Shown: positions 1-5,340 of the stretch, in pieces | Layout of the letters: the number at the start of each line of letters is the position of its first letter | Numbering within the stretch: position 1 is the first letter of the stretch | Assembly: GCA_017999135.1 (NCBI GenBank) | Contig: JAGOBT010000269.1 | Coordinates: 1-5,340, forward strand | Source of the DNA: Burkholderiaceae bacterium | GTDB lineage: Bacteria; Pseudomonadota; Gammaproteobacteria; Burkholderiales; Burkholderiaceae_C | Length of the DNA: 5,340 nt | Direction: 5' to 3' | Position numbers and translations under genes: made by a program | The notes under the pieces: generated by a model | Told to the model about the DNA's origin: nothing | The model's database searches: none | Seen by the model: the letters and a program-made list of their open reading frames with translations, nothing else

Positions 1-1653
1 TGGGCCGATGCACCGGCCGCAGGCACCGCCGACTGGCGCCGCTGCTGGGTGTGGGAACTGGCGGGCGACCTGCAGCATGCGGTGTACCCGGCCCTGGCAC
101 TGAAGCTCTCGCTGGGGCTGGCCGCTGCCATGGCGGCCGCCACGGCGCCCGGCGCCGCCAAGCCGGCATCGAAGGACTACCTCGTCAACCCGCCCTACAC
201 GCCCAAGCTCAAGAGCCTGGTGGCCGACTACAGCGCCAGCTGCGAGCAACCGGCCGTGCCGCCGCCCTTCGTGCCGCGCGGCGCGGCGCAGCCCCCGGCC
301 ACGCTGCACCATGTGCTGCCCTTCGGCCATGTGGCGCTGGGGCCGGCTGCGGGCGTGGACGTGGGCAGCGCCGTGCCGCTGCTGCCCGACCTGCCGGCGC
401 AGGGCACCTGCTACATCGGCCTGGCCGGCGTGCAGGCACCGCAGCGCCTGAGCCTGCTGGTGCAGGTGGCCGAAGGCAGCGCCGACCCCGAGGCGCCGCC
501 CGAGCCGGTGCATTGGTCGGTGCTGGACGGCAGCTGCTGGCGGTCATTGCAGCAGGGCCCGCTGGAAGGCAGCCTGCTGGCCGACGGCACTCGGCATCTG
601 ATCAACGCCGGCATCGTCGAGCTGCAGTTGCCTGCTGTGGCGCCGGCCACCGCCATGGGCCAGGCGCCCCTGCTGGACGGCGCGCCGCTGCCCCGCGGCG
701 GCCTGGTGTGGCTGCGCCTGCAGCGCCAGCGTGCGGTGGAGGGCGTGTGCGACGTGGTCGGCATCCACCCCAACGCGGTGCTGGCCGAGCGGCTGGACGC
801 CGCCGCCACCGGCGACGACCTCGGCCGCGCCATGCCGCCGGGCCAGATCACCGCCCCGCTGGAGCCGGTGCCCGGCGTGGTGGCGCTGGCCCAGCCCTAC
901 AGCAGCTTCGGCGGCCGCCCGGCCGAGCAGGGTGGCCGCTTCAACACCCGCGTGGCCGAGCGGCTGCGCCACCGGCAGCGCGCGCTCACGCCCTGGGACT
1001 ATGAACACCTGGTGCTGGCGCAGTTTCCGCAGCTCTACAAGGTGAAGTGCCTGCGTGCCGACGCGCGCTGGCAGCCCGAGCCCGGCGCGGTCGACCTGAT
1101 CGTGGTGCCCGACATCACCCAGCGCCAGCCGTTCGACCCGTTTGCGCCGCGCGCCAGTGCCGAGCTCATCGCCGACATCACCACTTACCTGGCCGACAAG
1201 CTGCCGGCGTCGGCCACGCTGCGGGTGCGCAATGCCCACTTCATCCCGGTGAAGGTGCGCTGCGGCGTCCGCTTCATGCCCGGCACCGACGAAGGCTGGT
1301 GCCGCCAGCAGCTCAACGACGACCTGAACCGCTTCCTGTCGCCCTGGGCCTATGCCGACGGGGCCGACCTGGTCATCGGCGGCAGCCTGTATGCCAACAG
1401 CATCCTGCACTTCATCGAGACGCGGCCCTATGTCGACTACATCGCCGGCCTGCGCCTGTTCACCGGCGACCAGGGCCGTTTCACCCTGGTGCCCGAGCAG
1501 CCGGCCTACAGCGTCACCCCCCAGCGCCCCGATGCCGTGCTGGTGGCCGCCGAGCAGCATGCGTTCGACGTGATCGCCGCCAACGACCAGCGTGTGCAGG
1601 CCTTCGACGGCATCGGCAGCATGCGCATCGAGCTGGATTTCTCCATCGCCTGA
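1..1653 (+). CDS. Baseplate J/gp47-family protein of an eCIS or phage-tail-like particle (5' partial)
   Basis: The reading frame is open from the first base and ends at TGA 1651-1653, so this is the C-terminal 550 codons of a larger protein; the GTG at 49 and later ATGs are internal. Numbering from the first codon in the window, PPYTPKLKSL is at 64-73, QPYSSFGG at 298-305, RLRHRQRALTPWDYE at 321-335, and SLYANSILHFIETRPYVDYI starts at 462. I recognise this series, especially the ERLRH..RALTPWDYE block followed by FPQLYKVKC, as typical of the large J-like baseplate proteins of extracellular contractile injection systems (Afp11/Afp12-type, related to T4 gp6 wedge proteins). The family forms the baseplate wedges that ring the spike and trigger sheath contraction. 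No signal peptide or membrane segment is expected or seen; the Ala/Leu-rich stretch near residues 30-50 is internal. The fibre gene follows after 29 nt, suggesting one transcript. The CDS is certain and the family assignment strong; the exact Afp11 versus Afp12 equivalence is unresolved. Confidence 0.88.
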   Translation, partial: WADAPAAGTADWRRCWVWELAGDLQHAVYPALALKLSLGLAAAMAAATAPGAAKPASKDYLVNPPYTPKLKSLVADYSASCEQPAVPPPFVPRGAAQPPATLHHVLPFGHVALGPAAGVDVGSAVPLLPDLPAQGTCYIGLAGVQAPQRLSLLVQVAEGSADPEAPPEPVHWSVLDGSCWRSLQQGPLEGSLLADGTRHLINAGIVELQLPAVAPATAMGQAPLLDGAPLPRGGLVWLRLQRQRAVEGVCDVVGIHPNAVLAERLDAAATGDDLGRAMPPGQITAPLEPVPGVVALAQPYSSFGGRPAEQGGRFNTRVAERLRHRQRALTPWDYEHLVLAQFPQLYKVKCLRADARWQPEPGAVDLIVVPDITQRQPFDPFAPRASAELIADITTYLADKLPASATLRVRNAHFIPVKVRCGVRFMPGTDEGWCRQQLNDDLNRFLSPWAYADGADLVIGGSLYANSILHFIETRPYVDYIAGLRLFTGDQGRFTLVPEQPAYSVTPQRPDAVLVAAEQHAFDVIAANDQRVQAFDGIGSMRIELDFSIA

Positions 1654-1670
1654 CCCGCGGAACCCACACC

Positions 1671-1675
1671 AGGAG
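1671..1675 (+). promoter_or_regulatory. Ribosome binding site of the fibre gene
   Basis: AGGAG lies 7 nt upstream of the ATG at 1683, inside the 29-nt gap after the J-family stop codon. It is a near-ideal Shine-Dalgarno match. It fixes the start at 1683, although the frame stays open much further upstream inside the previous gene. Confidence 0.85.
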
Positions 1676-1682
1676 CCCCGCC

Positions 1683-3101
1683 ATGAAGATCGACAAGACC
1701 GGCCGCGAGACGCTGAAGTCGTATTTCGTCAAGAACGCCGTGCCCACGGCCAGCAACTTCGAGGAGCTGATCAGCGCTGCACTCAACCAGCGCGACGACG
1801 GCATCGCCAAGCCGCCCGGCGAGCCATTGAGCCTGCAGGCCGACGGCGACGACAGCAGCCAGAAGAAGCTGCTGAACTTCTACCGCAACTTCAACGACGC
1901 CAAGCCCGCCTTCGGCCTGGCGCTCAGCCCGCGCAGCGACCCGCGCAACGCCCAGTCCGGCCGGCCCGGCCTGGGCTTCACCGACGGCGACGGCAACCCG
2001 CGGCTGTTCATCGACCAGGCCACCGGCCAGGTGGGGGTGGGCACGGTGGTGCCGGGGGCGCAGCTGCAGGTCAACGGCGCGCTGCGCCTGGTGGCCAACC
2101 ACGGCGTGTCGCCCGACCCGGAGTCGCGCATGCAGTTCAGCGGCCAGTTGCAGATCAAGGGCAACGCCCCGCAGATCGACTTCATCGACACCGAGCAAGG
2201 CGACTGGGCCATCCACGTCAACAACAACCGGATGTACTTCATCCGCGAACCTTGGTACCACGCCGATCTGGTGCTCGACGGCAAGGGCAACGTCGGCATG
2301 GGCACGCCCGACCCGCGCGCCAAGCTGGAGATCCGCGACGGCGCACTGATGGTCAGCCCTGGCAACAGCGCCGAGCGCGGCATCCTGTTCCCGCCCGACC
2401 CCGGTGGTGGCGGTGGCGACAGCGCCTGGATCCGCTACTACCCCCGGGTGGGCGAGGCCACCACGCTGGAGATCGGCACGTCCAACGACGCCGACGACCA
2501 CATCGCGCTGATGCCTGGCAACGGCAACGTGGGCGTCGGCACCCGTGCGCCGCGCGCCAAGCTGGACGTGGCCGGGGCCATCTACGCCGGCGGCTCCGAC
2601 ATCTACTTCACCGAGACCGACCACAAGCACTCCGCCATCGGCAACCAGCCCGGCTGGGCGGCGATCGAGAACGCCCGCGACTACAACGCCCTGATGATCC
2701 TGGGCCGCAGCACCGGCGCGGGCCCGGCGCCGCGCCGGGTGGCGGTGTGGGACCACCTGCAGGTCTTCGGCCAGTTCATCAACAACTCCGATGTGCGTGC
2801 CAAGCACGCCATCGAGCCCCTGCACTACGGCCTGGCTGACGTGATGAAGCTGCGGCCGGTCAGCTTCCGGTGGAACGAACTGGAGGAATCGCACAAGACG
2901 CTGGGGCTGATCGCGCAGGACGTGCAGGCGGTGATTGCCGAGGCGGTGCTGCCGTCGGATCCATCCCAGCCCGACAGCCGCCTGGGCCTGGCCTACAACA
3001 GCCTGGTGCCGGTGCTGATCCGCGCCGTGCAGGAGCTGTCGCAGCAGGTCGATGCCCTGCGGCAGGCGGCCGTCGCCCGGCCTGGCACCGCGGCTGACTG
3101 A
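1683..3101 (+). CDS. Fibre-like protein with C-terminal peptidase-S74 intramolecular chaperone
   Basis: A complete 472-residue protein, probably a trimeric baseplate or tail fibre that binds a target or decorates the baseplate. The start at 1683 is supported by AGGAG 7 nt upstream. Residues 1 to about 70 form a module (LKSYFVKNAVPT, LNQRDDGIAKPPG, DDSSQKKLLNFYRNF) that I recall from other fibre proteins of this type; it is likely the attachment end. Three GxVGxGTxxPxAxLxVxGA shaft repeats lie at 114-133, 201-221 and 280-299. Between the first two is a conserved segment (IDFIDTEQGDWAIHVNNNRMYFIREPW), and after the third is DHKHSAIGNQPGWAAIENARDYNALMILGR (313-342). Residues 367-472 are an S74/endosialidase-type chaperone: N-N-S369-D-V-R-A-K374, then LRPVSFRWNE, LGLIAQDVQAV, and a final amphipathic helix LVPVLIRAVQELSQQVDALR suited to a trimeric coiled coil. 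Family knowledge says this domain drives trimer folding and is then cut off. Pentaglycine 241-245 suggests a flexible loop. No enzymatic (e.g. glycanase) domain is visible. Confidence 0.9.
   Translation: MKIDKTGRETLKSYFVKNAVPTASNFEELISAALNQRDDGIAKPPGEPLSLQADGDDSSQKKLLNFYRNFNDAKPAFGLALSPRSDPRNAQSGRPGLGFTDGDGNPRLFIDQATGQVGVGTVVPGAQLQVNGALRLVANHGVSPDPESRMQFSGQLQIKGNAPQIDFIDTEQGDWAIHVNNNRMYFIREPWYHADLVLDGKGNVGMGTPDPRAKLEIRDGALMVSPGNSAERGILFPPDPGGGGGDSAWIRYYPRVGEATTLEIGTSNDADDHIALMPGNGNVGVGTRAPRAKLDVAGAIYAGGSDIYFTETDHKHSAIGNQPGWAAIENARDYNALMILGRSTGAGPAPRRVAVWDHLQVFGQFINNSDVRAKHAIEPLHYGLADVMKLRPVSFRWNELEESHKTLGLIAQDVQAVIAEAVLPSDPSQPDSRLGLAYNSLVPVLIRAVQELSQQVDALRQAAVARPGTAAD
2022..2081 (+). repeat. 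Fibre shaft repeat 1 (residues 114-133)
   Basis: First copy of the repeat, reading TGQVGVGTVVPGAQLQVNGA. The GxVGxGT turn followed by P-x-A-x-L-x-V-x-G-A is a common building block of phage and bacterial fibre shafts that precede S74 chaperones. It is the most divergent of the three copies, with PGAQLQV in place of PRAKLEI or PRAKLDV. Confidence 0.75.
2283..2345 (+). repeat. Fibre shaft repeat 2 (residues 201-221)
   Basis: Second copy, with NVGMGT at 203-208 and PRAKLEI at 211-217. It lies 87 residues after the equivalent position in copy 1. Its PRAKLE segment is nearly identical to that of copy 3 at both protein and DNA level. Confidence 0.75.
2520..2579 (+). repeat. Fibre shaft repeat 3 (residues 280-299)
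   Basis: Third copy, with NVGVGT at 282-287 and PRAKLDV at 290-296, lying 79 residues after copy 2. It directly precedes the conserved IYFTETDHKH segment and then the chaperone. Confidence 0.75.
2787..3101 (+). other. Peptidase-S74 chaperone domain with predicted self-cleavage site at Ser369
   Basis: This marks the predicted releasable C-terminal part of the fibre gene, residues 369-472, about 104 residues. The sequence S-D-V-R-A-K places Ser369 and Lys374 five residues apart. This is the spacing of the Ser-Lys dyad in endosialidase tail spikes and in the eukaryotic transcription factor MYRF, where the trimerised domain cuts its own chain next to the serine. The downstream LGLIAQDVQ and the closing helix are also canonical. 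Cleavage itself is inferred, not shown. Confidence 0.8.
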
Positions 3102-3142
3102 GCAGATCGGCGCCGCACCACCCGCTGCTGCAGATCCCTGCC
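3102..3142. other. Short intergenic gap without terminator or clear ribosome binding site
   Basis: These 41 nt separate the fibre stop from the next ATG. I see no inverted repeat followed by T residues and no promoter-like AT-rich hexamers, so transcription probably reads through. No good purine-rich Shine-Dalgarno precedes the ATG at 3143. The 7-mer GCAGATC occurs twice, at 3102-3108 and 3130-3136, with no evident role. Confidence 0.5.
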
Positions 3143-5340
3143 ATGGCTGCCCCCGACACGTCGCCCACCGACTTCGACGCCCTGCGCCTGCGTGCCATCG
3201 GCACGCTGCAGCGCCTGGCCGGGCAGACCTGGACAGACCACAACAGCCACGACCCCGGCATCACCCTGCTGGAGGCGGTGTGCTACGCCATCACCGACCT
3301 GGCCTACCGCACCGAGCACCCGGTGGCCGACCTGCTGGCCAGCCTGCCGGTGGCCGACGGTCAGCCGCCATCGGCCACGGCAGGGCTGTTCACGCCGGCC
3401 CAGGTGCTGCCCAGCGGCCCGGTCACCGCCGACGACCTGCGCCGCATCGTGATCGACCTGCCCGGTGTGCGCAACGCCTGGGTCGAGCCGGTGCACGCGG
3501 CGCTGGCCAGCCACGATGCGGCCCAGGCCCTGCTGTCACCGGTGGCCCAGGGGGCTGACGGCGCCGATGCCCGCAGCGGCCCCAACGTGCAATGGCTGCG
3601 CCCGCGTGGGCTGCAGCGGGTGCTGATCGAGAAATCAGGGCTCGACGCCGACGTGGACGGTGGCGCCCTGGAGCTCCTGGTGGCGCAGCGCCTGCAGCAG
3701 TGGCGTGCGCTGGGCGAAGACATCGCCGAGATCCGCGTGCTCGACCGCCTGCCCGTGGCGCTGGACGGCCGGATCGAGCTGGCAACCGGCGCCGATGGTG
3801 CCGAGACCCTGGCCGCGGTGAGCGAGGCGCTGGCCCAGCACCTGTCGCCGCCGTTGCGCTTCCTCAGCCTGCGCGAGATGCTGGCGCGCGGCTGGCGCAC
3901 CGACCAGATCTTCACCGGCCCGCTGATGCAGCGCGGCTTTCTCGACCCCACCGACTGGGCGCGTGCCGGCAGGCGTGACGCGGTGCGGGTGTCCGACCTG
4001 ATCCAGGTGGTGATGGCCGTGCCGGGCGTGGCGGCTGTCCAGCAACTGGGCTTTCTGCGTGACGGCAAGCCCAGCACCGACTGGCTGTTGCCGGTGCCAC
4101 CTGACCGCTGCGCCAGCTTCGACATGCCCGGCTCGCGGCTGCAGCTGGAACGTGCCGGCCTGCGCATCGACCACCCGGCGCTGCGCGCCCAGGCGCGCCG
4201 TGCGTACGAGGCCCGGCTGCGCCGCAGCGCGCTGCCGCCCCAGCCGGGCGACGACCCGCTGGCACCGCCCCCGGGCCGCCCGCGCCAGGTGGGCCGCTAC
4301 CTGTCGGTGCAGCACCACCTGCCGCAGGTGTACGGCGTGGGGCCGGCCGGCCTGTCCAGCCGTGAGCCGCCCGAGCGCCATGCCCAGGCGCGCCAGCTCA
4401 AGGCCTACCTGATGCTGTTCGACCAGCTGCTGGCCAACCAGTTTGCCCAGCTGGCCCAGGCCGGCCGCCTGCTGTCGTTCACCGACCAGGGTGACGCACT
4501 GCGTTTCAGCCAGCCGGTGTCCGACGACGGCGGCGCGCTGCAGCTGGACAGCGTGCGCCGCCTGCCCGCCGAGGCCCATGCCCGCTGGCTGGCCGACGTG
4601 ACCGACAACCCCTGGGGCGATGCCGACGCCGACGAGGCCCGCCTGGCCCAGCGACACCGTCTGACCGACCACCTGCTGGCGCGCCTGGGTGAGCATTGGG
4701 GCGAGGTGCGCCCGGTGTCAGAGCTGCCCGACGTGCCGGACCCCGCCGCACCCGGTGAATCCCACCGCCGGCGGGCGCTGCGCGACAAGCAGGCCTATCT
4801 GCAGGACTACCCACGCCTGGCGTTGCGCCGCGGCCTGGGTGCCGACGCGCTGGCCGACCCGGCTGACCCGCAAGCCGCCCCGGCCGGCGTGCAGCAGCGC
4901 CTGGCCCGGTTGCTGGGCCAGGCCGACGCAGCCCGGCCGTTGCAACTGGTCGAGCACATCCTGCTGCGTCCGCTGGCGGAAGACAACCGCCAGGGCGGCC
5001 CGTTGATGCGTGCGGCCTTGTCGCCCGATCCGTTCTCGCTGCAGCTCAGCCTGGTGCTGGCCGCCGACGATCCGCAGTGGGCCGACGCCGACCTGCGGCA
5101 GCGCCTGGCCCATGCCGTGGCGAACGAGACACCGGCCCACCTGGCGGTGCGCCTGCTGTGGCTGGACGGGCCGGCCCTGGCCCATGGCCACGCCGCACTG
5201 GCGCGCTGGCAGCAACTGCGTGCAGCCCGCCTGCGCCAGGATGTCGGCCTGCAAGCCGGGCCAGCCGCGGCCGACACCGGCCACCACCACGCGCTGCTGC
5301 GCAGTGCCCGCAACCGGGTGATCGATGCGCTGGGCCTGGG
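3143..5340 (+). CDS. Second, divergent baseplate J-like eCIS protein (3' partial)
   Basis: The frame is open from ATG 3143 to the window end: 732 codons with no stop. The only in-frame upstream alternatives before the stop at 3095-3097 are CTG codons. The start is also supported by a normal distance to the N-terminal motif WTDHNSHDPGITLLE (about residues 30-44), the D-P-G-[IV]-x-[IL]-L-E signature of J-like wedge proteins. Further landmarks are LSPPLRFLSLREMLARG (234-250), DQIFTGPL (254-261), VRVSDLIQVVMAVPGV (281-296), a Pro-rich linker (364-385), YLSVQHHLPQVYGVG (386-400), QLKAYLMLFDQLLANQF (from 418), KQAYLQDYPR (549-558), LVEHILLRP (602-610) and TPAHLAVRLLWLD (from 663). I recall this full series from large proteins encoded beside J-family genes in eCIS loci, usually annotated as hypothetical. 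A baseplate wedge partner of the first gene is the likely role; the job of the C-terminal half is unknown. The gene follows the fibre gene after 41 nt in the same direction. Confidence 0.87.
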   Translation, partial: MAAPDTSPTDFDALRLRAIGTLQRLAGQTWTDHNSHDPGITLLEAVCYAITDLAYRTEHPVADLLASLPVADGQPPSATAGLFTPAQVLPSGPVTADDLRRIVIDLPGVRNAWVEPVHAALASHDAAQALLSPVAQGADGADARSGPNVQWLRPRGLQRVLIEKSGLDADVDGGALELLVAQRLQQWRALGEDIAEIRVLDRLPVALDGRIELATGADGAETLAAVSEALAQHLSPPLRFLSLREMLARGWRTDQIFTGPLMQRGFLDPTDWARAGRRDAVRVSDLIQVVMAVPGVAAVQQLGFLRDGKPSTDWLLPVPPDRCASFDMPGSRLQLERAGLRIDHPALRAQARRAYEARLRRSALPPQPGDDPLAPPPGRPRQVGRYLSVQHHLPQVYGVGPAGLSSREPPERHAQARQLKAYLMLFDQLLANQFAQLAQAGRLLSFTDQGDALRFSQPVSDDGGALQLDSVRRLPAEAHARWLADVTDNPWGDADADEARLAQRHRLTDHLLARLGEHWGEVRPVSELPDVPDPAAPGESHRRRALRDKQAYLQDYPRLALRRGLGADALADPADPQAAPAGVQQRLARLLGQADAARPLQLVEHILLRPLAEDNRQGGPLMRAALSPDPFSLQLSLVLAADDPQWADADLRQRLAHAVANETPAHLAVRLLWLDGPALAHGHAALARWQQLRAARLRQDVGLQAGPAAADTGHHHALLRSARNRVIDALGL

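Noticed and set aside
544..1560. 338-codon minus-strand open frame
   Set aside because: It is antisense to the conserved J-family region, with no motif or ribosome binding site; a high-GC shadow.
1047..1682. Upstream extension of the fibre frame to give a 684-residue protein
   Set aside because: It would overlap the J-family gene, its translation is Arg/Ala/His-rich low-complexity typical of an out-of-frame shadow, and the AGGAG site supports ATG 1683.
2403..2417. GGT/GGC run resembling a microsatellite
   Set aside because: It is only five glycine codons with mixed third bases, best explained as a protein loop; too short for slippage-driven phase variation.
1506..2894. 462-codon minus-strand open frame
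   Set aside because: It lies opposite the clearly recognisable fibre protein, and its Val/Ala/Gly/His-rich product shows no family motif; long antisense frames are expected at this GC content.
3102..3142. Possible terminator or operator (GGCGCC palindrome, repeated GCAGATC)
   Set aside because: There is no stem of useful length and no T-tract; six- and seven-base matches are expected by chance in such sequence.
3635..4696. 353-codon minus-strand open frame
   Set aside because: It is opposite the second J-like protein, whose conserved motifs lie in the plus frame; its composition is that of a shadow.
5270..5292. Three consecutive histidines in the second J-like protein as a metal site
   Set aside because: This is an isolated HHH with no supporting ligand motif, in a region of unknown fold; no basis for a claim.

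Overview
The window is a very GC-rich (about 70% by eye), tightly packed, one-directional stretch of bacterial DNA. It has three long plus-strand genes, no RNA genes and no sign of an insertion sequence or CRISPR array. Codons end overwhelmingly in G or C (CTG, GCC, CAG, GAC) across all three genes. This fits a high-GC proteobacterium, perhaps Burkholderiales (Rubrivivax/Leptothrix/Ideonella-like). That placement is an inference from composition only.

Layout: (1) positions 1-1653 hold the C-terminal 550 codons of a large baseplate-J/gp47-family protein of the type found in extracellular contractile injection systems (eCIS; Afp/PVC/MAC-like) and related phage-tail-like particles. (2) After a 29-nt gap with a clear AGGAG ribosome binding site, positions 1683-3101 encode a complete 472-residue fibre-like protein. 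It has a conserved N-terminal module, three GxVGxGT-type shaft repeats, a conserved middle segment and a C-terminal peptidase-S74 intramolecular chaperone with an apparently intact Ser-Lys self-cleavage dyad. (3) After a 41-nt gap without a terminator, 3143 to the window end encodes the first 732 codons of a second, divergent J-like protein. It carries the motif HDPGITLLE near its N-terminus and a second conserved module containing VEHILLRPL and TPAHLAVRLLWLD. It runs off the window.

Taken together this looks like the baseplate section of an eCIS or phage-tail-like operon. Two wedge-like proteins would build the baseplate plate, and a self-processing trimeric fibre encoded between them would attach to it and probably recognise the target. 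The genes that would prove an eCIS (sheath, tube, spike, AAA+ ATPase, gp25-like protein) and any toxin cargo lie outside the window. The most distinctive points are the position of the S74 fibre gene between two J-like genes, the predicted autocleavage at Ser369, and a 17-bp in-frame DNA repeat that could change fibre length.
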